Origin: Alisma plantago-aquatica
Taxonomy: Eukaryota > Streptophyta > Magnoliopsida > Alismatales > Alismataceae
Length of the DNA stretch: 64,000 bases
NCBI GenBank assembly: GCA_963693085.1
Contig: OY856411.1
Coordinates: 113,948,767-114,012,766 of the forward strand
Direction of reading: 5' to 3'
Position 1 is the first letter of the stretch; each line of letters begins with the position of its first letter. Under the pieces are notes generated by a model. The model searched no databases. It was not told where the DNA came from and was given only the letters and a program-made list of their open reading frames with translations. Positions 34,655 to 47,454 of this stretch are shown in pieces. Made by a program: the position numbers and the translations under genes.

Positions 34655-35872
34655 CCACCGAGAGCAGCTTCTCCGGCAAGCAAGTCATGCTCGATCTACA
34701 AACGTGACCACGATCTAAGCTTCTCTTCATGTCTGGCCTGGAGACCTTGACACACTCACCACTTCCTTTTAGTCTCATGCCATCAGGGTTGAGGAACCCC
34801 AATTCACCTCTGCCCTTACACCGCCGCACAGCCTTCTTCCTCCTTTCTCTCTTCTCTCACCATCTAGGTTTCAAGAAAAACCCTAGATTTGCCGCCGTCT
34901 CACCCAACTCTATCAAAAAGTGAGGCTTTTATATCCTCTAATCCCTTGAATCTTGGGCGAGACCCCAACTCTACAAGGCTCTGATCAAACTCTGTAAACA
35001 AGGGTCGCGGCCTCCAGTCCGCGCTGACTGGGGTCGCCCCCTCTTTTTTTTATTTTCTTTTTCTTCTTCTTTTTGATAAAATTCCAAATATAAGAAGTAT
35101 TTATACAGCCCACTTTACAGCTCAGTTTGACTTAATATTTTGGGGTAAATAATATACAATCATCAACTTCATATGAGCAAGATTTTAAGTAAAAACTAGT
35201 TGTACAAACACTCCAAACATGTATTTTTAATTAAAACATTATAATTACTAATTTAATTACCTAGACCACTATATCCATCAAAATCATCTGAAATTTCTCC
35301 CACTATCTTATATTCTAATTATTATTCTACAAAAAATATTTTGAGCATTCATTATGATCATGAAATACTTAATTCTCAATTTGTACTCCAAGGACCTATA
35401 TGTAAAACTTAATTGGTCCAATCATGATTGAATAAGGTTCTAGGGCCCCCAGGCCATTCCCTGATCTCTCAAAAGTCCAACATCTATTCTCGATTATAGA
35501 AGTAAGACATGAATCAATATTCACTCAACAGAAGATTTTATATGAAACATTAGGTCACATTTCTTTACTTCCTTAATAATGAGACCTAAGTTGGTCTAGA
35601 GCTCAAACCAGTAACTCAAGTCTTCATATTATATATATTCATCACATTATTGTTCACACGAATAATTCATTCGTATTCATCTACACCTGACTACAATCAC
35701 ATATATTTAAGCCATCACGTGTGTATTGGTTGACCAGATTACTTGTATTACAAATTTTGTGAGCTTAATTACATACCTAGCCATGGTTAAGTTCACTAGG
35801 TCCCTTGGCACACACTTACTAGAAAACTCCACATTAAAGACTTACAATATCTATGAAATTGAGGATGTTACA
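34655..35872 (-). repeat. Family-B 3' LTR fragment interrupted by A1
   Basis: The minus strand begins TGTAACATCCTCAATTTCATAG at 35872, the same start as the B1 LTR at 55296. Homology continues through AACCATGGCTAGGTATGTAATT, the poly-pyrimidine/GGGGCGAC zone and a CTTGCCGGAGAA block, about 1.2 kb, until A1 begins at 34654. It is far more diverged from B1 than B1's two LTRs are from each other. The plus strand at 34840-34900 looks like a plant leader (CTCTCTTCTCTCACC), but no gene is supported. Confidence 0.82.
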
Positions 35873-36041
35873 ATACCATCCTTGTCATTCGTCGTTTTCT
35901 TTGTCGTGCAATCTAGGGACGCCCCTCCTGATCTAGCCTTAGGAGTTAGGACTTTGCTCCGGCAGACATGCCCTCCACGCTTCCAGCCTGTACACATGTG
36001 CTCTACAAATGTAATATTTTTATTATTTTGTTGTGTATTTT
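35873..36041 (-). other. Internal 3' end of the older family-B element
   Basis: Immediately upstream (minus strand) of the LTR start are GACGAATGAC and AAGGATGGTAT, which parallel the GACGAAATTT and AAGGTGGGTAG motif and polypurine tract of B1 at 60647-60671. This makes 34655-35872 a 3' LTR rather than a solo LTR. The rest of that element is not visible; copia C begins at 36042. Confidence 0.6.
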
Positions 36042-37101
36042 TGTTAATATTATTAATGACTTTACATGCAACAGCAGCATGTACAATTTTATTAACAAGT
36101 TCAGGTACATATAATAAGAAAATGAAGATCAAACAGAATAGGAGAACAGAAATAAAAGGAGTCAGAATTTGCAAACCAGATTGTTCATTGAGAAACGAAT
36201 GTGATAGTTAAAGAAATCAAAGCCTGGCAATCCTCGCAGATAGGCACCGTTCTCCCAGACTCGATCCGGCACGAACATGAAACAGACACGTCTCGCTTGA
36301 GCTTGACATCGTCACATTGCACCACCACCAGGGCAGCACAGCAACCGTAGGAACCTCCGCCAGACAGTTGTGTCTCAGTGATGAGAAGGAAATGTCGTGC
36401 TTCGTACAGGAGAAGAACTCCACGAAACAGCTCGGGAATGAAGGCAGTCACTCTCTAAATTAGGGCTCTCAAAACACACGTGAAACGGTGGCTGAAGTTC
36501 ATAAAGTGTGTGTTTAACCCTAAGGACCAGAGGTGTATATATAGCCACGCACGTCCCTAATTCCTATTCTCAATAAGATGCAAACACTCGGTCGCTCTTT
36601 GTACATATTACGGAAAAATCTGCAAAAGAGAAACACTTTCCAGTTAGGATTAATAAATCCGAATAGGAAAGAAACAATTAATTACATGAGTAATTAATTA
36701 CTTAGTTTCATCCTACTGCAAAAAGAAGACGGAAGACATTCTCCACAATCTACAAACCACAATCCACAAGCCACAAGCCCGAGCCCGTACCCGGCCCGGC
36801 CAGGCCAGGCGAGGCAAGGTGTGGCATGGCGCGTGCATGCGTGCATGCGTGCATTGTGATGTGGTAACCCCACCCACCAAGGAGGTGAGCATACCTCCCT
36901 CCTAGGACCTCTTGGATACTATTGCCCCATGTGATCCTACATATAAGGACCACAAAAGTTCTAGGAGTGAGCAATATGGGATAAAACTTCTTTGTCATTT
37001 ACACTAGAGACAAAACTACTTTTCTCACATGTACTTGATGTACTACATTGGGCTTAACCCGTGCTATCTACATGGTTGCTACAAAATCCATATATCTAAC
37101 A
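36042..37101 (-). repeat. Copia C 3' LTR
   Basis: 1060 bp. The minus-strand start TGTTAGATATATGG is at 37101 and the end ATATTAACA at 36042. A minus-strand TATA candidate (CTATATATACAC) lies at about 36532-36545, conserved in the other LTR. Confidence 0.9.
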
Positions 37102-37120
37102 ATCTCCCACAAAGTCCAAT
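37102..37120 (-). other. Copia C polypurine tract
   Basis: The minus strand reads TTTGTGGGAGAT directly before the LTR start at 37101, a standard copia plus-strand primer tract. Confidence 0.8.
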
Positions 37121-37651
37121 GTGTAGTGTGCTCTATCATTCAGTCCTCCATACTATGCTTTCAACATATACCTTTCGGTTTGAATATACCTGAGTTATCC
37201 AACTGTGACCCTCGCAAGAACTAGGTGAACAAAAGTCTTGAACCTGAACCTTGGGTACAAGAGTATAGGTTGGTAACAACACAATAAAGACGTGGTAGAA
37301 AAGAAAACAATGCATTAAGGCCATGCATACAAAATTCAATATCATGATCGATAAAAGAGAACAACCTAATTCTCCTGTTGCGGCCTACACAACATCAATC
37401 ACTTAGTTGGAGTCTCCAAGGATGTACTGCTAGCATCCTGTCCTAGGACTTGACACCATTCAGAGACTACTCTCTTACTAACTTGCAGTCATGACACTAA
37501 CATGTTTCCAGGAGATAGACACACAGATGCTAGAAGCATCAAACAAGAATACATAGTGTCATCTGATTCACCCGACAACTTGTTATTACCACATTGAACC
37601 TAATTTGTGGGATCTCCACTCTTTTGGATTGGGTTGCTACTGCCTGCAAAT
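37121..37651. other. Copia C 3' untranslated internal DNA
   Basis: Lies between the pol stop and the polypurine tract. No recognisable coding sequence. Confidence 0.6.
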
Positions 37652-38335
37652 CTATAGGGATTTCAGTCCCATCCCCAACCTGAATTTTTCCACTAATGCC
37701 AAGGTAAGACCTTTAGTGAAAGGATCAGTTGTATTATCTTTGGTACCGACATAGTCCACAGCCAGGACCCCATTTGACACTAACTCCCTTATAGATTTCA
37801 ATCTGACTTGGATGTGTCTACGTTGTTTTTTATTGTACTTGGAACTCTTTATCTTAGTAATAGTTGTAGTTCTATCATAGTGAACTGAAATTACAGGAAG
37901 CGACTTCATTACCATAGGTAAACTGGACATAAGTCCATGTAGCCATTCAATTTCTAATCCAGTTTCATCTAAAGCACACAACTCTGCTTCAAAAGTGGAC
38001 TGAGTCAATATAGTCTATTTCTTAGACCTCCAGGAAACAGCTCCTCCTCCCAATAGGAATACATATCCTGAGACACCATTACTCCTAGAGTTCATGGCAA
38101 TCCAGCTTGCATCACTATATCCTTCGACTACAGAAGGATGTTTACCATAATGCAGCCCAAGGGAACATGTTCCCTTGATATTCCTCATAACTCTGTCAAG
38201 AGCTTTCCAATGGATCTTGTCGGGACAACTGGTGTATCTACTTAACTTGTTCATGGCAAACACAATGTCTGGATGTGTGCAGTTCATAAGATACATCAAA
38301 CTTACGATAATCAGAGAGTATCGTAATTGAGACAC
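37652..38335 (-). pseudogene. Copia C RNase H and pol C-terminus
   Basis: Two pieces in phase, 38335-38015 and 38008-37652, separated by one stop just after the SWRSKK motif. The first carries the end of reverse transcriptase (YLMNCTHPDIVFAMNKLSRY) and the start of RNase H (YSDASWIAMNSRSNGVSGYVF). The second carries ELCALDETGLEIEWL, then HYDRTTTI and DPFTKGL, the standard end of copia pol. RNase H would remove genomic RNA during reverse transcription. The D-ASW and E residues of the active site are recognisable. Confidence 0.88.
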
Positions 38336-39118
38336 TAAAACCCCAATCTCATTCTTGAATAAAGGCTTGGATGAATCATATTAAAAGGTTTATGTGATGT
38401 GTACTCAAACCTCTCAAGTATCTTCTCAACATAGTGAGACTGTGAGAGAGTTATACCATTAGTTGACGGTAGACCTAATGCTTTTAAGCCCTAAAATCAC
38501 ATCAGCAACACCCATATCCTTCATCTCAAACTTGCTACACAAGAATGACTTTGTCTCATTTACTACTTTCATATTGGAACCAAAAAGCAGGATATCATTG
38601 ACGTATAAGCATAACAAAATGAATCCATTATTGACAATTTTATAGTAGAGACACTTATCAAATTCATTAGAAACAAAGCCAAACGATGATATCACAGAAT
38701 CAAACTTCTCATGCCATTGCTTAGGGGCTTGTTTCAAGCCATATAATGACTAAACAAGTTTACACACTTTAGACTCATTCCCACGACCCACAAATCCCTC
38801 AGGTTGTTCCATATATATCTCTTCCTGAAGATCACCATGTACGAACACGGTCTTCACATCCATATGATGGATATAGAGATTATAAATGGAAGCCAACTCT
38901 ATAAGCACTCATATTGTGGTCATACGGGAAACAGGTGAATATGTATCAAAATAATCTATTCCTTCCCTTTGTGTGTAACCATTAGCAACTAACCTAGCCT
39001 TATACTTATTGATTGTCCCGTCTACATTAAGTTTCTTCTTAAAGTTCTATTTGCAACCAACTGCAGAACAACTAGGAGGCAAATCCACCAATTCCCAAGT
39101 TCCATTCAAGAGAATTGA
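38336..39118 (-). pseudogene. Copia C reverse transcriptase
   Basis: Same phase as RNase H. Readable blocks are [19 protein letters not shown] and YNLYIHHMDVKTVF, then SLYGLKQAPKQWHEKFD and the active site LYVNDILLFG. The family has YVDD, so the first catalytic Asp is Asn here and the enzyme would be inactive even without the several in-frame stops upstream of 38737. Confidence 0.88.
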
Positions 39119-40425
39119 TTAGATTTCATCATTAACGGCTTCTTTCCAAAACTTAGCTTCTGGAGATTCCATAGCTTGTTTGAAAGTGATAGGATCATCC
39201 TCAACATTGTAAGTGAGAAAATCACTTCTAAAGTCCTTGGATGTCCTAGGTCGTTTACTTCTCCTTGGCTTAACTATTTCTTCAGAATCATCAGATTCAG
39301 AAATAGCTTGTTCTGAGTCGCCCCCCACATTTGTCATCCTTACCACGTGCTCGGGAATGGAACATGTGGTAAATGCATCTTCTTGAGATACTACATTGGG
39401 CACACCAGTTTTCATAGGAAATACATCCTCAAAGAATGTTTCATCACGTAATTCCACAATTATATTGACCTCAATGCTAGAGATATCTGATTTTACAATC
39501 AAGAATCTGTAACCATAGCTTGTCTCTACATACCCTAAGAATATGGCATCAACTGTTTTCAGTCTCAATTTCTTCCTTTTATGTTCAGGGACAAGTACCT
39601 TAGCAAGGCACCCCCACACTTCAAGATGTTTAAGACTTGATTTCCTCCCTCTCCACAACTCAAACGGACTACTCTCTGAATGTTTATGGGGAACTCTATT
39701 CAGAATATGACAAGCCGCATTCAAAGTTTCCCCCACATAAAGTTCGGTAATCCAGATGTTTGGAGTAAGGTATTTACCATATCTATTAAGGTTCAGTTTT
39801 TACATTCAGCTATCCCATTTGATTGTGGTTAATAAGGAGTTGTTACCTCATGAACTATACCATGTAATTGGCAAAATTCCAAAAACAAGTTTGAGGTATA
39901 CTCTCCACCCCTATCAGACCTTAGTCGCTTAAGTACTTTACTAGTTTGAGTTTTGGCTTCTTTCTTATAAATTTTAAATTTATCCAATACCTCATCTCTA
40001 TTTCTAAGTAAAAAGACATAACAATATCTACTCGCATTGTCAATAAAAGTTATAAAATAATGCTTTTGATCCCTCGTAGAAACACCATTAAATTCACAGA
40101 TATCTATATGCACTAAATCCAAAATTTCCGAATTCCTATTCACAGAATGAAAGGGCTTCCTAGGCAATTTAGCTTGCACATAGATTTCACATTTATTATT
40201 GCTAATCTAAGATTTAGGGATTAAATTTAGATTCATCGTACGCTTCATTGAGGCAACATTAACATGTCCCAAACGTGAATGCCAAACATCGGATGAAACA
40301 AGATTCATGCAAATGGAACTATAATCATTCAAATTTAAAATGGAATTTGAAACAGGTTCAACATGAATCTTAAATAGGTTCTCCACATCATATAAGTACC
40401 CCTTGCCAAAAAAATAAAGAATCAC
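39119..40425 (-). pseudogene. Copia C GAG-pre-integrase and integrase
   Basis: 40425-39829 is in one phase and 39736-39119 in another, with a frameshift near 39736. The first part has the HHCC zinc-finger half WHSRLGH, then the catalytic core (D in LVHIDICEF, D in LRSDRGGEY). The third catalytic residue, E in GIAE, lies at about 39777, 35 positions after the second D with one stop between. The C-terminal half includes HILNRVPHKHSESSPFELW and FLGYVETSYGYRF, normal for copia integrase. An acidic linker toward reverse transcriptase follows. Confidence 0.88.
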
Positions 40426-41635
40426 AAAGGCATGTAATAATAGCCTTATTACATTTGCAGTCTACTCTATAACCTTCCCTAACTAAAATTATGTCACTAA
40501 GGATATTGCGTCGAATAGTTGGAACATGTCTGACCCTATTAAGAGTCAGCACCTTCCCCGAAGGGAACTTCAAGTCCACCCATCCTTCGCCTTTGACTTC
40601 TGTAGAGCTGGAATCACCCAAAGTCATGGACCGACCTTGAGAGGTCTGGTAAGACACAAACAGGGACTTATCAGCACACACATGTACATTAGCCCCAATG
40701 TCAATTATCCAATAAAGTGGTTCAAAAATAGAAAGGATTTTAGGTTTAATAGACACATACCCATCATTGAGGTTCAAGTATGTAGTCATCATGTTGACTA
40801 AAACCTCCTTAGTTGCAGATGCGGCAGCTTTCTTTGCCTTCTTAGAAGGACAATCCTTGTTCCAGTGGCCAACCTGTCCACAAGTCCAATAAGGTTTGTT
40901 CTTCAGTTTCTTTTGGATCTTTGCCTTAGGTTTATGTGCATTCTTAGGTTTCTTATCTTTGGTGGTTTTAGCAGCAGTAAAATTAACAGTAGGGTTTGAA
41001 TCAGTAGGCACCTTGACCGTTTTCTCCTTTAAGTGTTCTTCTTGTATATTAATATCCATCATTAGTTCTTCCATTGTATGTGTCCCTTTGCGGTGCTTCA
41101 GAGACATACCAAATGATTCCCAAGACTTAGAGAACTTTTCTATGATAGACATAACAACGAACTTCTCAGGCAATACCATCTTGGCATCTGAGAGTTCATG
41201 AACTAGGAGTTGTAGATCATGTGTGTGATCAGAAACAGACTTACCATCAACCATCTGAAACTTAAGAAATTTAGACACGCAATACTTTTCAACACCTTGA
41301 TTTTCAGTACTAAAATTCTTAATTAACGATTCCCATGGAACTTTGGATGTAGTGACAGGCGACTTTGAATAAGAGTCATACAGTTTGTTATTTAAACCAA
41401 ATAGAATCAAACCACGACACATTTTGTCACCCTTCTTCTAATTAGCAATTATATTTGCATTATCAGGAATCGTATCATCAGATTTAGGTTCAGTCTCTTC
41501 TAAGTACTAATCAAAACCCGCAACATTCAGCCAAATTTGCATCTGACTCTACCAGCGGGCAAAGTTGGTACCAGTAAATTTTTTAGGCATACTGCTGGTA
41601 TCAATTTTATTTCCCAAACCACCCTCACCGACCAT
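40388..41635 (-). pseudogene. Copia C gag and protease
   Basis: The ATG at 41635 (MVGEGGLGNKIDTSS) is in phase with the long open piece 41422-40388, but three TAG codons interrupt the first 71 codons. The gag part has the UBN2-like capsid (LKFQMVDGKSVSDHTHDL, MSIIEKFSKSWESF). The zinc knuckle TCGQVGHWNKDC lacks its first Cys (Tyr in its place). The protease motif is WIIDIGANVHVC, with Ile replacing the Thr of D-T-G. A frameshift near 40390-40425 separates it from integrase. Two of the three TAGs fit CAG and one fits TGG as the original codon. Confidence 0.87.
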
Positions 41636-41674
41636 TGTTAATTAACGATAGAAAAGTGATTTCTTTAAGACTGT
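41636..41674 (-). other. Copia C leader; no standard primer site seen
   Basis: Only 39 bp separate the gag ATG from the LTR edge, and the TGGTATCAGAGC primer site expected there is absent. Either the element used another tRNA region or this stretch was altered. Confidence 0.5.
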
Positions 41675-42720
41675 TGTTAATATTATTAATGTTGTCACAT
41701 GCAACAGTAGCAGGTGCAATTTTATTAACAAGTTCAGGCAGATCCAATAAGAAAACAAAGATCAAACAGAGCAGGAGAACAGAAATAGAAGGAGTCAGAA
41801 TTCACAAACCAGATCATTTGTTGAGAAACGAACGTGATACTTAAAGAAATCAGTGCCCGACAATCCTCGCGGATAGGCACCGTTCTCCCAGACTCGATCC
41901 GACACGAATCTGGAATAGACTCGTCTCGCTTGCGCTTGACGTCGTCTTGTTGCACCACCACTAGGGCAGCACAACAACCGTAGGAACCTCCGCCTGACAG
42001 TTGCGTCTCGGTGATGAGAAGGAAAAAGTCGCGCTTCGCACAGGAGAAGAACTCCACGAAATGACTCAGGAACGAAGGCAGTCGCTCTATGGATTAGGGC
42101 TCTCAAAACACACATGAAACGGTGGCTGAAGTTCGTAAACTGTGTGTTTAACCCTAAGGACTAGATGCGTATATATAGCTACGCACATCCCTAATTCCTA
42201 TTCCTAGTAAGACGCAAATAATCGGTCGCTCTTTGTACATATTACGGAAAAATCTGCAAAAGTGAAACACTTTCCAGTTAGGATTAATAAATCCAAATAG
42301 GAAAGAAACTATTAATTACACGAGTAATTAATTACTTAGTTGTATCCTAGTGCAAAAAGAAGACAGAAGACGGAAGACATTCTCCACAATCCACAAGCCC
42401 GAGCCCGTGCTCCGTCAGGCTAGGCGAGATGAGCCGTGACGTGGCACGCGTGCGCATGTGTGCATGCATGCATTGTGATGTGGTAACCCCACCCACCAAG
42501 GAGGTGAGCATAGCTCCCTCCTAAGACCCCTTGGACACTAGTGTCCCATGTGATCCTACATATAAGGACCACACAAGTTCTAAGAGTGAGCAATATGGGA
42601 TAAAACTTATTTGCCGTTTGTACTAGAGACAAAACTGCTTTTCTCACATGTACTTGTTGTACTACATTGGGATTAACCCATGCTATCTACATGGTTGCTA
42701 CAGAAGCCATATATCTAACA
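41675..42720 (-). repeat. Copia C 5' LTR
   Basis: 1046 bp, aligned end to end with 36042-37101. The minus-strand start TGTTAGATATATGG is at 42720, directly touching the minisatellite. TATA candidate (CTATATATACGC) at about 42168-42181. Confidence 0.9.
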
Positions 42721-45700
42721 TGTACACTATGAGTACTATTTTGTAAGTATGTGTACTACTATGTGAATAGATATACACATATGTGCTGCTATGTATAATG
42801 TTGTGTAATGTTGCGTATATAGCAATGTGTACAGTTGTGTACACATTTGTACTGCTACATGTATCATTGTACGCATGTGTGTTACCATGTGTATTGTTGT
42901 GTATAGTTTTGTACACATGTATATTGCAATGTGTACTAGTGTACACATTTGTACTGCCATATGTATTATTGTACACATGTGTGTTGTCATGCGTACTATT
43001 GTGTATAGTTTGGTATACAAGTGTAGTGCCATGTGTATTGTTGTACACGTATGTTGCCATGTATATTGTTGTACACATGTGTATTGCTGTGTACAGATAT
43101 GAACTGTCATGTACATATGTGTACATCCATGTGTACTGTTGTGTACAAATGTACACATCTATGTGTACAGTTGTGTACAAATGTGTACTGTTTTGCACAC
43201 ATGTGTATAGTTGTGTACACTTTTGTACTGCAATGTGTATTGTTGTACACATGTGTGTTGCCATGCGTACTGTTGTGTATAGTCTTGTACACACATATAT
43301 TGCAATGTGTATTGCTGTGTACACATTTGTACTTCCATGTGTATTGTTGTACACATGTGTGTTGCAATGCCTATTGTTGTGTATAGTCTTGTACACACAT
43401 ATACAACAATGTGTATTGTTGTGTACACATTTATACTGCAATGTGTATTATTGTACACGTGTGTTTCCGTGTGTATTGTTGTGTATAGTCTGGTACATAT
43501 GTGTACTGCCATGTGTATTGTTGTGTACACATTTATACTGTCGTGTGTATTGTTGTGCACATGTGTTACCATACGTACTGTTGTGTACACATCCATGATA
43601 GTACTACCATGTGTACAGTTGTGTACACATATGTATTATTGTATACATGTGTGTTGCCATGCAACTGTTGTGTATAGTCTTGTAGGCATGTGTATTGCCA
43701 TGTGTACGGTTGTGTACACATTTGTTTTGCCCTACGATTGTTGTAGACATGGTGTTGCCATGTGTACTATTGTGTATAGTCTGGTACACAAGAGTACTTC
43801 CATGTGTATTGTTGTACACATATGTATTGTTGTGTGTATTGTTGTACACATGTGTATTGTTGTGTACATATGTGTACTATTGTGTACACATATGTACATC
43901 CATGTGTACCATTATGTATAAATGTACACATCCATGTGTACAATTGTGTACATATGTGTACTGTTGTGTACACATGAGTACTGTTGTGTACACATTTGAA
44001 CTGCCATGTGTATTGTTGTACACATGTGTGTAGCCATGTGTACTATTGTGTATAGTCTTGTACACATGTATACTGCAATGTATTATTGTGTACACTTTTG
44101 TACTGCTATGTGTATTGTTGCACACATGTGTGTTTCCATGTGTATTATTGTGTATAGTCTTGTACACACGTACATTGCAATGTGTATTGCGTGTACACAT
44201 TTGCACTGCCATGTGTATTGTTGTACATGTTTGTGTTGTCATGCATACTATTGTGTATAATCTTGTACACATGTATATTGCAATGTGTACTATTGTGTCC
44301 ACATTTGTACTGCCATATGTATTATTGTACACGTGTGTTGTCATGCGTACTGTTGTGTATAGTCTTGTACACAAGTATATTGTAATGTGTATTGTTGTGT
44401 ACACATTTGTACTACCACGTGTATTATTGTACATGTGTGTTTGTATATAGTTTGGTACACATGTGTACTGCCATGTGTACTGTTGTGTACACATTTGTAC
44501 TGTCGTGTGTATTGGTGTACACATGTGTGTTACCATGCGTACTGTTGTGTACTTTTGTGTACACATCCATGATAGTACTACCATGTGTAATATTTTGTAC
44601 ACATGTGTACATCCACGTGTATAATTGTGTATTGTTGTGTATACATGTACGCATCCACGTGTGTAATTGTGTGTACATGTGTACATACATGTATACTATT
44701 ATGTACACAAGTACACATCCATGTGTACTATTGAGTACACATGAACATATCCATGTGTATTGTTGTGTACACATGTAAACATCCATGCGTATAATTGTGT
44801 GCACATGCGTACATCCATTTGTACTGTTGTGTACACATGTACACATCTATGTGTACTGTTGTGTACACATGTACACATCCATGTGTACTTTTGTGTGTAC
44901 ATGTACACATCCATGTGCACTGTTGTGTGCACATGTACACATCCACATGTATAATTGTGCACACGTGTATATATATGTGTACTATTGTGTACACAAGTAC
45001 ACATCCATGTGTACAGTTGTGTACACATGAACAAATCCATGTGTACAGTTGTGTACACATGTACACATCCATGCGTATAATTGTGTACACATGCGTACAT
45101 CCATTTGTACTATTGTGTACACATGTACACATCCATGTGTATAATTATGTGCACATGCATACATCCATTTGTACTGTTGTGTATACATGTACACATCCAA
45201 GTGTACTGTTGTGTACACATGTACACATCCATGCGTACTGTTGTGTACACATGTACAAAACCATGTGTATTGTTGAGTGCACATGTACACATCCATTTGT
45301 ACATTTGTGTACACATGTGCACATCCATGTATATAATTGTGTGCACATGTACACATCCATGTGTACAGTTGAGTACACATGTATACATCCACGTGTATAC
45401 TTGTGTATACATGTGTACTATTGTGTACACAAGTACACATCCATGTGTACTGTTGTGTACACATGTACACATCCATGTGTAATGTTGTGTGCACATGTGT
45501 ACATCCATGTGTACTGTTGTGTACACATTTGTACATCCATGTGTATTGTTGTGTACACATGTACACATCCATGTGTATAATTGTGTGCACATGTGTACAT
45601 ACATGTGTACTGTTGTGTGCACATGTACACATCCATGTGTACTATTGTGCGCACATGTGTACATCCATGTGTACTGTTGTGTACACATGTTCACATCCAT

Positions 45701-46600
45701 GTGTACTATTGTGTACACATGAATAGATCCATGTGTATTGTTGTGTACACATGTACACGTCCATACGTATAATTGTGTGCACATGTGTACATACATATGT
45801 ACTGTTGTGTACACATGTACACATCCATGTGTATTGTTGTGTACAAAACAATACAGATCCATGTGTACTGTTGTGAACACATGTACACATCCATGTGTAT
45901 AATTGTGTGCACATGTGCATATCCATGTGTACTGTTTTGTACATATGTACACATCCATGTGTATTGTTGTGTGCACATGCACACATCAATGTATACTGAT
46001 GTGTACATGTACACATCCGTGTGTACTTTTTGAGTACACATGTACACATCCATGTGTAATGTTATGTACACATGTACACATCCATGTGTACTGTTGTGTG
46101 CACATGCGTACATACATGTATACATCTATTTGTACATCTATTTTTACTGCCATCCATACACACATGACACATGTGTACATACATGTGTACACATTTGTAC
46201 TGTCATGTGTACTATTATGAATAGGTTTGTACACATTTGTAGGTCATGTATAATGTTGTGTACACATGTGTAATGTCATGTGTACAATTTGCACACATGT
46301 ATACTATCATTTGTATAGTTGTGTATATGTTTGTACACATGTGTACAACCATGTGTACAGTTATACACAAGTTTGTACACATTGGTGCTATCATGTGTAC
46401 AGTTTTATACAATTTTGTACACATGTGCACTATAATGTGTACAGTTGTGAACATATTTTTATACATGTGTGATATCATGTGTATAATTTTGTACACATGT
46501 GTACTATCATGTGTATAGTTGTGTACATCTTTGTACACATGTACTATTATGTCTACCGTTATGTACACACAACTAAACACATAGATGGATATGTCAAAAA
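42721..46600. repeat. 3.9-kb TGTACA-rich minisatellite with two period regimes
   Basis: Almost entirely alternating purine-pyrimidine text built on TGTGTACACATG. From 42721 to about 44600 a marker (TGTATAGTCTTGTAC) recurs at 102-104 bp (43281, 43385, 43487; 44054, 44156, 44259, 44361), a higher-order unit of about three 34-bp pieces. From about 44700 to 46130 the period is 32 bp (for example 45423, 45455, 45487, 45519), core GTGTACACATGTACACATCC. After 46130 the units decay. The 32-bp unit has no stop codon in any of six frames, which explains overlapping long Cys/Tyr/His-rich reading frames on both strands. Confidence 0.93.
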
Positions 46601-47454
46601 TGTTGTATATGTACTGCTATGTGTAATAAGGACTCATAAGATGTCACAAAATTACACAAAATCTGATAAAAAGTACATAAATTGGTAATATATCCACAAA
46701 ATTGACTCACAAAAAACACAAAATAGAAGAAAAAATGCTAAAAAAATAATTTGATATTAAAATATGACAAGTAATATTAAAATATGACATGCAATATCCC
46801 TTTTATTTTGAGATGCAATTGACATAAGCTTAACATTTAAATGGTCAATCTTAATCCAGAAGCTCACTTTCGCTATACAGTAGATCAAATGGTGTTAATT
46901 TGTATTGTAATCACCAACAATCGACCATGCATGTGTCATGTGTGCTGGATGGGCATCAGATTCTGGACCCCGGACAGAAGGAAGAAGTGTGATATCCTTG
47001 CCACACCATCTTGAAGGGATATTGCCCAGGGTAAGGCATATTTGCACAACTACTACCCAGTAAAGGTCGCACACTACGACGTCCTCCGACCAAGAAATAG
47101 GACACAATTTAGAGGCCAAGAAATGTGCACTAGCGGAGGGACCATTCATTTCTAGTCATTGCCGTCCATGCGTGCCGCCATGATCCAAGCGGTGGTCATT
47201 TTTAAAGCACCTAAGAAATTCACACGATCACCGCACTCCTTCCTCCTCCCACAATTGTCCTTGCCACCCGCGTATGCCGTGACCTCTATCGATTGGTCTG
47301 TTGCCACATGTGTCCCCACTCACCCATGAAGATCAACGATGAGGGGTTAGGATGCTGCTACCATCGTTGCTCGTTCACCATATTGGATGACATGGATGAT
47401 GATGTGGAGTGTCCGGTCCCGCAGGATCTCTGCTTGCTCTCTGATTCTCTATTT
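46601..47454. other. Unassigned spacer between minisatellite and copia D
   Basis: 46601-46860 is AT-rich with nothing recognisable. 46895-47150 is GC-richer with a short minus-strand frame that I cannot assign. 47240-47455 holds a plus-strand open stretch described separately. It may include the outer part of the copia D LTR, whose left end I could not fix. Confidence 0.5.

Larger units (their letters stand above)
36042..42720 (-). mobile_element. Copia C: degenerate Ty1/copia LTR retrotransposon
   Basis: LTRs at 36042-37101 (3') and 41675-42720 (5'), TGTTA...TAACA ends, and domain order gag, protease, integrase, reverse transcriptase, RNase H on the minus strand, which defines Ty1/copia. 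LTR copies differ at roughly one base in ten by eye, so it is old. The frame is broken by several stops and two frameshifts. Flanks are ATTTT (36037-36041) and TGTAC (42721-42725), so there is no target duplication; one side was rearranged or deleted after insertion. Confidence 0.92.

Noticed and set aside
34729..34923. Plus-strand 64-residue frame with plant-leader-like upstream text
   Set aside because: It lies antisense within a family-B LTR fragment, has no recognisable domain and ends within 200 bp. Reported only as support for a possible captured leader.
35726..36211. 161-residue plus-strand frame
   Set aside because: It crosses the boundary between a family-B LTR, its internal end and the copia C LTR, all oriented minus. 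It is a mosaic of unrelated elements.
42783..46273. Many long overlapping reading frames on both strands encoding Cys/Tyr/His-rich repeats
   Set aside because: They arise because the 32-bp and 102-bp repeat units lack stop codons in all frames. Frames on opposite strands overlap fully and the peptides are just the DNA repeat read in rotating phase.
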